DNA of 64,000 nucleotides. It comes from Rhodobacterales bacterium (GTDB lineage: Bacteria > Pseudomonadota > Alphaproteobacteria > Rhodobacterales > Rhodobacteraceae). Of this stretch, positions 38,321 through 47,624 are shown one piece after another (the stretch's first letter is position 1; each line of letters begins with the position of its first letter). The notes below the pieces were generated by a model. The model did no database searches. It was not told where the DNA came from and was given only the letters and a program-made list of their open reading frames with translations. Both the position numbers and the translations under genes were made by a program. Location of the stretch: positions 1-64,000 of the forward strand of contig JAPLPE010000023.1 in the NCBI GenBank assembly GCA_026400355.1, given 5' to 3'.

Positions 38321-38949
38321 CCAACAACGTCACCGTCGTTACTCACCCGCTGGTGCAGCACAAGCTGACGATCATGCGGGAAAAGGACACGTCCTCCAAA
38401 TCCTTCCGGCAGTTGCTGCGCGAGATCAGCCACCTGATGGCCTATGAGGTCACGCGTACCTTGCCGATGACGACCAAGCGGATCGAAACGCCGTTGTGCG
38501 AGATGGACGCACCGATGATCGAGGGCAAGAAGCTGGCCTTGATTTCGATCCTGCGGGCGGGCAACGGTCTGCTGGACGGGATACTGGAACTGATCCCGGC
38601 GGCGCGGGTGGGATTTGTTGGACTTTACCGTGACCCAGAAACGCTGCAGCCGGTGCAGTATTATTTCAAAGTGCCAACCCAGCTTGAGGATCGGGTGACG
38701 ATTGTGGTCGATCCGATGCTCGCCACCGGCAATTCGTCGGTCGCGGCGGTTGATCTTCTCAAGAAGTCGGGGGCAAGGGATATCCGGTTCATGTGCCTTT
38801 TGGCGGCACCGGAAGGGATTAAGCGGATGCAGGGGGCGCATCCGGATGTGTCCATCGTGACGGCCGCGATCGATAGCCATCTGAATGATCACGGATATAT
38901 CGTTCCTGGCCTAGGGGATGCGGGCGACCGCATGTTCGGCACAAAATAA
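38317..38949 (+). CDS. upp: Uracil phosphoribosyltransferase
   Basis: The 210-residue enzyme converts uracil and PRPP to UMP. The PRPP-binding loop is [12 protein letters not shown], and the uracil-binding C-terminal region is [17 protein letters not shown]. The ATG overlaps the add stop in ATGA. It recovers the uracil released by pyrimidine nucleoside breakdown and closes the operon. Confidence 0.96.
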   Translation: MTNNVTVVTHPLVQHKLTIMREKDTSSKSFRQLLREISHLMAYEVTRTLPMTTKRIETPLCEMDAPMIEGKKLALISILRAGNGLLDGILELIPAARVGFVGLYRDPETLQPVQYYFKVPTQLEDRVTIVVDPMLATGNSSVAAVDLLKKSGARDIRFMCLLAAPEGIKRMQGAHPDVSIVTAAIDSHLNDHGYIVPGLGDAGDRMFGTK

Positions 38950-39015
38950 GGGGTTCTTCCCTTTACACACGAAGGCCTTTCGGGCAGTCTTCCACCATAT
39001 TCTGCGGGGGATATC

Positions 39016-40236
39016 ATGGTTGATCTACGTGTGCTTGTGGCGGTCGTTGCTGCGTCATTTATGTCGGGGATGGTGGTTCTGGCCGATAGCCCGGTCGGGC
39101 CGTCGGAATCGCCGCCGTCCGGCTTTGATGGGACGCAGTTCGTTGACAGCGAAGGCTGTGCCTTTATGCGTGCGGACATTTCGGGCTCCACCGTCTGGGT
39201 GCCGCGTGTTGACGAGAACCGCCTGCCGATCTGCGGAATGGACCCTACCCTAGGCGGGACTGTGGTTGCCGCAACGACAGCGCCTGTGGTGATGACCGAA
39301 CCGACCGCACCCGCGCCAGAGACCGAGCCCCCGATCAACACAGTGGCGACACTGACCACGCCCGCGGCGCGGACGGCCCCGGCGGACCCGCGCCCTGCGA
39401 CGCCTCGTGCTGCGGCACCGGCAGTTGCGGCGGCGACAGTTGCACCGCCTGAACCGCGCCGCATGACATTGGCCCAGATCTGTGCCGAGACGGCGGCGAC
39501 GGGTCAGATCTTCATCAACCAAGCGACGGGACAACCGGTGGTTTGTGCGACCTCTCGGGCCGTTGTGGCCGCTTCGGCCCCTGCGACCGCGACGGCGGAA
39601 CCGTTGCGGCTGACGCTGGCGGATGTTTGTGCGCTGAGCGTGCAGACGGGCCTTCGGTATCGCAACGCGGCGACGGGTGATTTGATCGTCTGCCCCGACA
39701 TGACCGTCAGTCCGGGGTTCAATACGCAGGTCGTTGCCCCGTCGGCCATTGCCCGGTCCTATTGGTCATTCAGCAATCCGTTTGGCGCGCGGATACCTGT
39801 TTCAAACCCGACCGGCATCGTGCAGGCCTATTCCGGGCCGCCGCCAGGATATGAGGCGGTCTGGACGGATGGCCAGATTAACATAGATCGCGGGTTTCCA
39901 CCACTTTCAGCCATGCAGATGCAGGCCCGCCTGGCCGAGTCACAGAACGGGGTGATTGCGCGCATGTCTACGCAGGGCGTCCCGCCGGGTGAAGTGATGC
40001 CAAGCACGGGCGATCTGTTCGTGCAAGTGGGCACCTTTGGCAATCCCGCCAATGCCCAGCGGGCGGTTGCCACGTTGCAGGGGCTGGGTCTGCCAGTGGA
40101 TATAGGCACGATGACGCGGAACGGTGCTGCTTTGCAGGTTGTTGCGGCGGGGCCGTTCGCCTCGGACGCAGAATTGCAGGCGGCGCTGCGGGTAGCGCGC
40201 GGTGCCGGTTACCGGGACGCGTTTACCCGTAACTGA
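39016..40236 (+). CDS. Exported SPOR-domain protein
   Basis: The 406-residue protein has an N-terminal signal or anchor (VLVAVVAASFMSGMVVLA), a long Pro/Thr/Ala-rich low-complexity stretch (residues about 75-150) and a C-terminal SPOR domain (from LFVQVGTFGNPANAQRAVATL). SPOR domains bind denuded peptidoglycan at the division site. Two related Cys-containing repeats, LAQICAETAATGQIF and LADVCALSVQTGLRY, occur in the middle. GGGGG lies shortly before the ATG. It is convergent with the following membrane protein gene. Confidence 0.8.
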   Translation: MVDLRVLVAVVAASFMSGMVVLADSPVGPSESPPSGFDGTQFVDSEGCAFMRADISGSTVWVPRVDENRLPICGMDPTLGGTVVAATTAPVVMTEPTAPAPETEPPINTVATLTTPAARTAPADPRPATPRAAAPAVAAATVAPPEPRRMTLAQICAETAATGQIFINQATGQPVVCATSRAVVAASAPATATAEPLRLTLADVCALSVQTGLRYRNAATGDLIVCPDMTVSPGFNTQVVAPSAIARSYWSFSNPFGARIPVSNPTGIVQAYSGPPPGYEAVWTDGQINIDRGFPPLSAMQMQARLAESQNGVIARMSTQGVPPGEVMPSTGDLFVQVGTFGNPANAQRAVATLQGLGLPVDIGTMTRNGAALQVVAAGPFASDAELQAALRVARGAGYRDAFTRN

Positions 40237-40299
40237 GGCACCGGCTGAGTACTGAATGCGGGCTGCTCTTATCGCAAAGGCGGCCTTTTTCTTGGGCTG

Positions 40300-41319
40300 T
40301 CAGGTCCGGCAAATGCCTTGCAGGCTGACCCAATTGTCGTCAGTCAGGAACGGCACGGCTTCGTTTCCCTTGAGCGGGTCGCTTTCGATCAATGTGCGGA
40401 GGGTTTCGCCTGTCGGGTCGACGGCATAGGCCCAGGGCGCGACGGGGACCTGTGCCTTGGTGGAGAGGGCGAACAGGGTTTCGGCCGGGGGGATGTGCGC
40501 AGGCGTGGTGAGCAGGCCTTCCGCATAGGCCTGAAGTTCTTCGTCGGGAAGATTGCCGGTGGTCAGCAGATGGAATGTGCTGCCGAAACCCGCGCCATTC
40601 AGGATGGGTGCGAGGGGGTCCGGGTCGGATTGACCAGCGATGGCCGCAAGGATGTAGCCAGCAACGACAGCAGGATCGGTGGCGTCTTCGACCATGCGGC
40701 GGCTGATCACGACGATCCCGCCAGGGAGATCGAGCGCCTCGGGCAGGTCGCCCGGGACGACGACGATCTGGCCGTTGCTGCCATTTCCGAAAAGGCGGGT
40801 TTCCAGTACGGCAAGAGCCTGGGTGCCGACGGGGTCGCGGCAGGTTGAGCCGGCGATCCTCTGGATATGGCCCAGAAGTGTGGCACCGATTTCCGTGCGT
40901 TTGGAGGCGGGAACGACCTTGAGTGTTTGCTGGGTGAGCGCGCCGGGCAGCCAGAAAACTGAGAGCCCGAGGCATACCAGCAGCGTCAAGCCGATGCTGA
41001 TCTGACGTACCCAGCCGGGACGCGGTGTTTTCCGGGCGACACTTTGACGGACGCGTTCGATGGCGTTGATCATCAGATCATCGTCGATTTCGAGCGTTTC
41101 GGTCGCGTCGGAATCGGGGCAGTAGATCGCGGGAATGTTGCCGGTATTGGTTCGGGTGACGGCGGGCAGCGACCAATGGGTCAGCGGGCGGCCCGCGCCG
41201 TCCGAGATGACAAGCGTAGCATCGCCAAAGGAAACGCCCACCTCACGCCGTTGGGCGTCGGGTGAGGGACGCCAGAGGCCGGAAGTTTCCAGCCGCATGT
41301 ATTCCTTGAGCGCCGTCAT
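40300..41319 (-). CDS. Single-span membrane protein with degenerate M48-peptidase-like domain
   Basis: The 339-residue protein has about 105 cytoplasmic residues, one membrane segment (ISIGLTLLVCLGLSVFWLPG) and a periplasmic domain. That domain contains IVVISRRMVEDATDPAVVAGYILAAIAG spread over two helices, which resembles the region around the HExxH helix of M48-type proteases such as Oma1/BepA. The zinc motif itself is missing: the equivalent residues read ILAAIA. It may be an inactive homologue with a binding or regulatory role. I do not recognise a named family with confidence. Confidence 0.6.
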   Translation of the reverse strand: MTALKEYMRLETSGLWRPSPDAQRREVGVSFGDATLVISDGAGRPLTHWSLPAVTRTNTGNIPAIYCPDSDATETLEIDDDLMINAIERVRQSVARKTPRPGWVRQISIGLTLLVCLGLSVFWLPGALTQQTLKVVPASKRTEIGATLLGHIQRIAGSTCRDPVGTQALAVLETRLFGNGSNGQIVVVPGDLPEALDLPGGIVVISRRMVEDATDPAVVAGYILAAIAGQSDPDPLAPILNGAGFGSTFHLLTTGNLPDEELQAYAEGLLTTPAHIPPAETLFALSTKAQVPVAPWAYAVDPTGETLRTLIESDPLKGNEAVPFLTDDNWVSLQGICRT

Positions 41320-41478
41320 GTCCCGCCGGTTTCTGTCTGGGGCCTGCCCTGCCTCCGCATTGAGTCATTGTAGCGGGGTGGCACGACAATGGGTAGGGCG
41401 CACAGCAAGGGCTTGCCAAAGGCGTGGTGTCTGCGCCATCTGGGCCATGTGCTTCTGGGGTGAGGAGGCAGACAGACT

Positions 41479-42396
41479 ATGCGGAGCACGGCGAACCGGC
41501 CGTATTCGGCGGCGGCACTCGTTCTGGGTGGGATGGGGCTGTTCGGGCTGATCGATAACTTCATGCGACTGGCCGCAGAAACGGGCGGGCTATGGCAGTT
41601 CCACCTTCTGCGGTCGGTGATTGCGCTGACGGTCCTCTTTCCGCTGGCCTGGATTGCGGGGATCAGTCTGAGTCCGATGCGGCCGTCGCGGGTGGCGATG
41701 CGGTCGGTGCTGAATTCCATCGCGATAGTGATCTATTTCGGCTGTTTGGGCTTCATGCCGATTGCGCAGGTCGTGGCCGGCCTGTTCACGGCTCCGATCT
41801 TTGTGGTGATCTTTTCCATGGTCCTGTTCGGCGAAAAGGTCGGGCCGCGCCGGGTGTTTGCGGTGATTCTGGGCTTTGTCGGGATCATCCTTGCCCTGCG
41901 GCCCGAGGCCGGGGACCTGTCGGTCTGGACCGTCGTGCCTGTCGTGTCAGGCGCGCTGTACGGTCTGGGAAACCTTGTGACGCGACGTTGGTGTGCCGAT
42001 GAGGACACGATGACGATATTGGTCGGCTTCTTTGGGATGATGATGATTTGGGGTGCGCTGGGGTCGCTGTTCCTTTTCATGCATCCTCTGCCAGTGCCCG
42101 AAGGTGGCGACGGGTTCATCACGCGGGGCTGGGTGCCGCCCGAGGGGATCTTCCTGACCATGATTATTGTGCAGGCCATCGGATCGCTGATCGGGGTGGG
42201 CATGTCTATCAAGGCCTATCAACTAGCCGATGCGACGATGGTTGCGGTGTTCGAGAATACGCTGCTTGTCTTTGCGACCTTCTGGGCCTTTGTCCTGTGG
42301 GGCCAGGCGCCTGATGCGCTGGGTCTGCTCGGGCTTGCGCTGATCACGGTGGCTGGGATCATCATTGCGATGCGATCGGGTTCGCCAGCGGCGTAA
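41479..42396 (+). CDS. EamA/DMT-family transporter
   Basis: The 305-residue protein has ten hydrophobic segments forming two EamA repeats, the layout of drug/metabolite transporter exporters. The first repeat ends near VGIILALRPEAGD, and the second ends at the C-terminus (GLALITVAGIIIAMRSG). Substrates of this family include amino acids, nucleosides and cofactors; none can be assigned here. GAGGAGG lies about ten bases before the ATG. It is divergent from the M48-like gene. Confidence 0.85.
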   Translation: MRSTANRPYSAAALVLGGMGLFGLIDNFMRLAAETGGLWQFHLLRSVIALTVLFPLAWIAGISLSPMRPSRVAMRSVLNSIAIVIYFGCLGFMPIAQVVAGLFTAPIFVVIFSMVLFGEKVGPRRVFAVILGFVGIILALRPEAGDLSVWTVVPVVSGALYGLGNLVTRRWCADEDTMTILVGFFGMMMIWGALGSLFLFMHPLPVPEGGDGFITRGWVPPEGIFLTMIIVQAIGSLIGVGMSIKAYQLADATMVAVFENTLLVFATFWAFVLWGQAPDALGLLGLALITVAGIIIAMRSGSPAA

Positions 42397-42606
42397 TCCG
42401 CCTGAGGTTGTATCCGGACCTTCGGATGACTGTTTTCGGTTTTGTTGAGCGTCGGCGGATTTCCTGGCATTTGGTTCGCATTCGTCCTCAATGCCATGAA
42501 ATGGCCCGAAAGAGTCCCTAACTGCAGCGTGAGAATCCGCAGTGATCGCCCCCAGCGTTTGGCAGACCGTTCGGTATAACGCCAGAAAGGCGAGCAGGGG
42601 ATCAAG

Positions 42607-43215
42607 ATGGTTTGGTTCGAGGAGTCGTTCTGGGCAAGCTCTGAAAAGGTCATGTCAGGAGAATGGCGGGATGCGGCGGTCACGCGCGGTGTTTGGGGAA
42701 TGGCTGCGGGGATGCGTGTCGCCACGGTCTATGGCTGGCGTCCGGTAGAGGCCGTGGCGGTCGGTGACATGGTACTGACCTTTGACCACGGGATGCAGCG
42801 GGTGACGGACGTGACGCGGCAGGTGATGTGGTCGGGTGCCATGGGCAATCCGGCAGACTGGCCCCTGCTGGTGCCGGAAGGGGTGCTGGGCAATCGCAAA
42901 CAGATGACAATCCTGCCTGGACAGGCCGTCATTATTGAAAGCGATGTGGCCGAGAAGATGTTCGGCGAGCCCTTTGTAACAATTCCTGCAGCGGCGCTGG
43001 CCGGGTTCCGGGGGATTCAGCGGCACCTTGCGGCACGGCATATCGATGTGGTGATACTGTCCTTTGCCCGGGAGCAGGTGATCTTTGCCAACTTCGGCGC
43101 CTTGTTCCTGTGCCCCGAACGGCAGAACCTCTTGAACCCGTCTCTGCCGTCCGGGGCCTATGAACCAGTGTCGATCGACGTGGCCCGCATCATGCTGGAG
43201 GGCATGCAGGGATAG
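42607..43215 (+). CDS. Hint-domain-like protein lacking catalytic residues
   Basis: The 202-residue protein matches the Hint_2 (Hedgehog/intein) module common in Rhodobacteraceae: GMRVATVYGWRPVEAVAVGD, then VLTFDHGMQRV, and a later block with FGEPFVTIPAAAL. In active Hint domains the module starts with Cys or Ser, and a PxHR segment supplies the block-B-like His. Here the start position reads AAG and the later segment reads LPGQAVII. Self-splicing or self-cleavage is therefore not expected. Usually this module sits at the end of larger secreted proteins; here it stands alone. Confidence 0.7.
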   Translation: MVWFEESFWASSEKVMSGEWRDAAVTRGVWGMAAGMRVATVYGWRPVEAVAVGDMVLTFDHGMQRVTDVTRQVMWSGAMGNPADWPLLVPEGVLGNRKQMTILPGQAVIIESDVAEKMFGEPFVTIPAAALAGFRGIQRHLAARHIDVVILSFAREQVIFANFGALFLCPERQNLLNPSLPSGAYEPVSIDVARIMLEGMQG

Positions 43216-43248
43216 TGTGGCGACCCCGCAGGGCCGCCGGAGTTGTCC

Positions 43249-44475
43249 TCATTCGCGGAAGGCGCGTATGACGGGGTTGCCATCAGCACCGTAAAGCATC
43301 AGCGCGCCGGTGTCGGCGATGTCGAAGCGGATCACGGCGGTGAGCGTCTGGAAGAAGGACTGTTCAAGGTTCATCACCGCCTCGGGACAGGCCATCATCG
43401 TGGATGCGGCGGGCCCGAAGTTTAGTCCCTCACCGGTCAGCGTGTAGCCGCCGTTGAACTGGTTGCAGCCGCCACGGCCCGAGACGCGGCCATCGGTGCC
43501 AAAGGTCATCGTGACCATCGCGTCGTCGATGATGCCGTTGCCGCCGACATCTTCGACCACCCATGTGCCGCCCTGGAGGAGCGAGGCCGGTTCGCCACCG
43601 CATCCGGTCAGAGGACCGTCGGTGGTATCGACGGCGACGGTTTCGGGGAAGGGCATGCCGGACATGGTGTCACGGCAGATCGATTCAGACATCCGGACGG
43701 TCAGGCCGGCGCCGGGAAGTTCCCAGACGGCGGCCCCGTCACGCCAGACGGCGACGGTGCCGGTGCCGGTGATGGCATCTTCGCCCATTCGGCTGAATTC
43801 GAAGGCGTCGCCCGTCACGCGAAAGGACCAGCCGGGCTCGTTGCCGCCGGCGCGGTACACGGGCGCAGGCGCTTCGGTTGCCACGCAGGCCGGGTATTCG
43901 GTGCCGCGCAGGCTGAACAGTGCGCCGTCACCCTTGGACCAGAAATAAGTGGTTTCATCCCACTCCTCGGCAAATTTCGCGCCACTCGCCGAGACGACGG
44001 GTACAAGGCGGAGGGTTTCGCCGTTCACGGCCACGGTGGTTGCGGCGCCGTCGTAGGTGGCCGAAATCGCTTGATCGCCACACTTGTACCATGCGGGGAC
44101 AGGCATGGCCGACGCCTGTACCATGAGGATATCGGGCACGGTGACGGCATCGGATCCGCCCGAGATGGCGACGGGATCGGCGAGCCAAGAGGCCTGACCT
44201 TCGATGTTGATAGCGGCATGGAGCGTGGCGGATGGCCCGGAGGGCAAGGCAATAGAGAAGGGCAGAGGCACTTGCGCGCCTTCGGTCTTGAACCGGGACT
44301 CGCCCAGCAGGGCATCGCGGAGGCCGCGCGCCTCGACTACCACTTCGGCCCCGGGGGGGAGAGCGATGCGCTGGAGATAGCTGATCGTGCCGTCGACGGA
44401 CCGGGTGGCGTCCTGGGCCTGAGCGGCGCCGGCAGTGGCGAGGAGGGCAGCGACGAGAGCAACGCGGTGGGACAT
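43249..44475 (-). CDS. Exported multi-domain META / MliC-like protein
   Basis: The 408-residue periplasmic protein has a signal peptide (VALVAALLATAGAAQA). Four modules follow. The first is a YbaY-like beta-sandwich (residues about 25-115). Next comes an MliC-like c-type lysozyme-inhibitor segment (YKCGDQAISATYDG, ending with WSKGDGALFSLRG). A COG3650-like segment follows (NEPGWSFRVTGDAFEF). The last is a C-terminal META/HslJ domain (GRGGCNQFNGGYTL). Each alone occurs in small envelope stress proteins; combined they suggest a role in envelope protection. It is convergent with the Hint-like gene. Confidence 0.8.
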   Translation of the reverse strand: MSHRVALVAALLATAGAAQAQDATRSVDGTISYLQRIALPPGAEVVVEARGLRDALLGESRFKTEGAQVPLPFSIALPSGPSATLHAAINIEGQASWLADPVAISGGSDAVTVPDILMVQASAMPVPAWYKCGDQAISATYDGAATTVAVNGETLRLVPVVSASGAKFAEEWDETTYFWSKGDGALFSLRGTEYPACVATEAPAPVYRAGGNEPGWSFRVTGDAFEFSRMGEDAITGTGTVAVWRDGAAVWELPGAGLTVRMSESICRDTMSGMPFPETVAVDTTDGPLTGCGGEPASLLQGGTWVVEDVGGNGIIDDAMVTMTFGTDGRVSGRGGCNQFNGGYTLTGEGLNFGPAASTMMACPEAVMNLEQSFFQTLTAVIRFDIADTGALMLYGADGNPVIRAFRE

Positions 44476-44590
44476 GATCAGCTTTCTGTTTCAGGAACTC
44501 TTACGGCCAGAGTCATTCCGGGTCAGCCCAAAGTCAACCGGGCTGACCTCGAAGATTCGCTACACGTTCGAGGGAACTGACGCCTCTGCA

Positions 44591-46105
44591 TCAGTTGTCG
44601 CCGACCTTGGTGATGCGGCCTTCGATGGTTGCGTTCACGCCGCCCTGGGCGGCGATGTAGTCCATCACCACGGTTGCCATCAGGACACCATTTCCCTGAT
44701 TGATCAAAACGTTACCACCGACTAGCGCACCAAAGCCGTCACCGCCGGCGAGCATGTAGTCGTTGGTCGCAAGCTTGTAGACAGCGTTCACGTCAAGATC
44801 GGCATCCCCCAACTTGACCGATGCGACTCGGGCTCCCGCCGGTGCGGTCGGGTCATAGATGACAGTCAGTCCCGAGACCTGCGGGAAACGGCCCGCGACA
44901 TCCTCGACCTTGGAGAAGCCGTTTTCGAGCGCGTCGAGCACCTGCTGGCCGGTGACTTCGGTCAGGACGGCGACGTTCCCGAAGGGCAATTCGGTCAGGA
45001 TATCGCGGCGGGTGAGGACGGTGCCTGCGTCATAGGTCCGGTCCGCCCGGATACCGCCGCCGTTGGTGATGGCGATATCGGCCCCGGTCTGCGCCCGCAG
45101 CGCGTCGGCAATCAGGTTGCCCATTGTCGATTCCTCGCCCCGGACGACATTGCGGCGGCTGTCGAGCGGGCTGGTCGTAGCACCGAGTTCGACGTTCAGG
45201 TCTTCGTCCAGTTGCGCGTTGAACTTGTCGACCAGCGCCTGCGAGGCAGGGTCGGGTGTGACGGAGGCTGTGTCGATGAAGCGGAAGTTCGGGACCCAGT
45301 CGATTGTGCGTTTGCCTTCGTCATCGGCCCCGATTTCGACGGTCAGGTCGAGCGGAGCGAGGAAACGTCCGTCGATGGACGTTTCGACATAAGCCGTGCG
45401 GCCGTCATAGGAGGTGCCGTAGATGTGGTCATCGCCCGAGAGGATCACGTCGAAAGCGCCGCTCAGGATCAGTTCGCGGTCGTTTGTGGAGGGAGTCTGC
45501 ACGACGCCGACGACGAGATCGGCCCCTTCTTCGCGGGCGGCCTGGGCGGCGGCGATGCCGGTTTCAACGGTGGGGAGGAAGACGAGGTCGCCGGGGCGGG
45601 AGACTTCGGGGGTTGTGTCCTGCGCTACGGGGATGAGGGCGATCTTGAGGCCCGCCATTTCCTTGATCATCGTGCCGCCAAGGCCCGGCACAGGCGAACC
45701 ATCGGCATTGGTGATGTTGACGGCGGCCCAAGGATAGGCCGAAGTGGCAACCTTTTCGAGGAAGTTTTCTGGGCCGAAGTCGAATTCGTGGTTGCCCGGT
45801 ACGGCCAGGTCGAAGGGCACGAGGTTCGTCAGGTCGATCGTGTTCTGCCCCTTGTCAAAGCCCGACAGGAGCGAGGGCGAGAGCATGTCGCCGTCCATCA
45901 CATAAATCGTGTTAGCGTTTGCTGCGCGTTCGTTCAGGGCCACAGTGTTCAGCCGGGCAAAGCCGCCGCGTCCGTCTTCGGCGTCGAATTCGTACACGTC
46001 CCCGACACCAAGGAGCGTGATCTTGACGGTTTCGGCCTGGGCAATGGTTGCAAGCGAGGAGGCGGTCAGAAGGAGTGTGCCGAGGCGGGTCATGGAACGT
46101 GTCAT
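44591..46105 (-). CDS. Periplasmic 5'-nucleotidase / metallophosphatase (UshA family)
   Basis: The 504-residue exported protein has the UshA-type layout: signal peptide, calcineurin-like metallophosphatase domain, and 5'-nucleotidase C-terminal domain (TNGGGIRADRTYDAG and the LATNDYMLAGGDGF block). It should hydrolyse nucleotides or related phosphate esters in the periplasm. GNHEFDFG is intact. Other metal motifs differ: the first reads GDVYEFD instead of the usual DxH, and the segment expected as VVHTD reads VVQTP. GDDH replaces GHxH, which occurs in relatives. Activity may be altered. A start four codons later is possible. Confidence 0.82.
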   Translation of the reverse strand: MTRSMTRLGTLLLTASSLATIAQAETVKITLLGVGDVYEFDAEDGRGGFARLNTVALNERAANANTIYVMDGDMLSPSLLSGFDKGQNTIDLTNLVPFDLAVPGNHEFDFGPENFLEKVATSAYPWAAVNITNADGSPVPGLGGTMIKEMAGLKIALIPVAQDTTPEVSRPGDLVFLPTVETGIAAAQAAREEGADLVVGVVQTPSTNDRELILSGAFDVILSGDDHIYGTSYDGRTAYVETSIDGRFLAPLDLTVEIGADDEGKRTIDWVPNFRFIDTASVTPDPASQALVDKFNAQLDEDLNVELGATTSPLDSRRNVVRGEESTMGNLIADALRAQTGADIAITNGGGIRADRTYDAGTVLTRRDILTELPFGNVAVLTEVTGQQVLDALENGFSKVEDVAGRFPQVSGLTVIYDPTAPAGARVASVKLGDADLDVNAVYKLATNDYMLAGGDGFGALVGGNVLINQGNGVLMATVVMDYIAAQGGVNATIEGRITKVGDN

Positions 46106-46239
46106 GTCAATTCTCCTGATTCAATCAAACCGGCGATGGTCAACCTGTGGGTGCAGGACGTCAAACTCGGTGAAAGGCGTCTATCATCGGGGCCGTGACA
46201 GGGGTATGACGCGGGCCGGAGATTTGGGCGGGGGCAGGC

Positions 46240-46572
46240 ATGCTGATCTACAAGATATTCCGGGGGCCGGAATGGGCGGTTCTGGAGTCTGCGGGCGCGA
46301 CGGCGGGGGCGCCAATTGATCTGGCGGATGGCTATGTGCATTTTTCGACCGCTGAACAGGCGGGCGAGACGGCGGCGAAGTATTTTGCTGGCGTCGAGGG
46401 GTTGGTTCTGGTTGCGGTCGAGACCGACACCTTGGGTGCAGACCTGAAGTGGGAGCCTTCGCGGGGCGGGGCGCTTTTCCCGCATCTTTACAGAGTCTTG
46501 CAGATGACCGATGTGGTCTGGACCGTGCCCCTGCCCCTCGTGGACGGGCAACACCGGTTTCCCGTGCTGTGA
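46240..46572 (+). CDS. DUF952 family protein
   Basis: The 110-residue cytoplasmic protein belongs to DUF952: it begins [10 protein letters not shown], contains the conserved [11 protein letters not shown] and ends with FPHLYRVL-type residues. The family resembles ADP-ribosyltransferase-like folds and is of unknown function. Its GTGA end overlaps the pyrD start by four bases, so the two are translationally coupled, an arrangement often seen in Rhodobacteraceae. Confidence 0.85.
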   Translation: MLIYKIFRGPEWAVLESAGATAGAPIDLADGYVHFSTAEQAGETAAKYFAGVEGLVLVAVETDTLGADLKWEPSRGGALFPHLYRVLQMTDVVWTVPLPLVDGQHRFPVL

Positions 46573-47624
46573 GGCGGGTTCTGGAGCAGGCAGGCCTTGC
46601 AGCGCTGCGGCAGGTGGACCCGGAAACGGCGCATGGGCTCGCCCTCAAGGCGCTGAACTTGGGGTTCGGGCCGCAGGGCGGGCCGGTGACCTCTTCCCGG
46701 CTGGCGGTGACGGTGGCTGGGCTCAAGTTGCCAAATCCGGTAGGGCTGGCGGCAGGGTTCGACAAGAACGCCGTGGCAATTGTTGCCGCTTCCCGGGCCG
46801 GGTTCGGGTTTCTCGAGGTTGGAGCGGCCACCCCTCGGCCGCAGGAGGGCAATCCCAAGCCGCGCCTGTTCCGCCTGACCGAGGATCAGGCGGCGATCAA
46901 CAGGTTCGGGTTCAACAACGAGGGGATGGAGGTCATGGGGGAACGGCTGGCCGGGAGGCCTGCGGGTGTTGTCCTGGGGTTGAACCTTGGGGCGAACAAG
47001 GACAGCGCGGACCGGGCGGCGGATTTCGCCAGCGTGCTGCGGCATTGCGGGGCGCATCTGGACTTCGCGACGGTCAATGTTTCGTCGCCCAATACTGAAA
47101 AGTTGAGGGACTTGCAGGGCAAGGCGGCATTGGCCTCGCTTCTATCCGGGGTGATGGAGGCGAATGAGTCGCTGGCACGTCCGGTGGCAGTGTTCCTCAA
47201 GATTGCGCCGGATCTGGTGTTAGATGAACTGGCGGATATCGCCGAGGTGGCGACGGCGGCGGGGCTGGCAGGGATCATAGCCACAAATACGACTTTGGAC
47301 CGTCAAGGTTTGAAAAGTGTAACCAAGAGCGAGAAAGGTGGGCTTTCTGGGCAGCCATTGTTTGAAAAGTCTACACGAGTTCTGGCTCAAATGGCGGGCA
47401 TGACACGATTGCCACTGATCGGTGTGGGCGGGATCGGGTCGGCTCAGCAAGCCTATGCCAAGATCCGGGCGGGTGCATCGGCATTTCAGCTTTATACCGC
47501 GCTGGTTTATGGCGGGTTGTCTTTGGTGGGCGATCTTGCGCGGGGTCTTGATGCACTTCTGGCGCGGGACGGGTTTGCGAACGTGCGGGATGCCGTGGGG
47601 ACGGGTCGGGGCGACTGGCTTTAG
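46569..47624 (+). CDS. pyrD: Dihydroorotate dehydrogenase, quinone-dependent (class 2)
   Basis: The 351-residue FMN enzyme oxidises dihydroorotate to orotate at the membrane using quinone. The N-terminal amphipathic helices, the [12 protein letters not shown] block, [10 protein letters not shown], the catalytic-Ser segment [14 protein letters not shown] and the FMN-phosphate GVGGIGS are present. The GTG at 46569 in GTGA is chosen because it yields the normal class 2 length and overlaps the DUF952 stop. The gene's last four bases overlap the convergent MATE gene. Confidence 0.94.
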   Translation: MRRVLEQAGLAALRQVDPETAHGLALKALNLGFGPQGGPVTSSRLAVTVAGLKLPNPVGLAAGFDKNAVAIVAASRAGFGFLEVGAATPRPQEGNPKPRLFRLTEDQAAINRFGFNNEGMEVMGERLAGRPAGVVLGLNLGANKDSADRAADFASVLRHCGAHLDFATVNVSSPNTEKLRDLQGKAALASLLSGVMEANESLARPVAVFLKIAPDLVLDELADIAEVATAAGLAGIIATNTTLDRQGLKSVTKSEKGGLSGQPLFEKSTRVLAQMAGMTRLPLIGVGGIGSAQQAYAKIRAGASAFQLYTALVYGGLSLVGDLARGLDALLARDGFANVRDAVGTGRGDWL

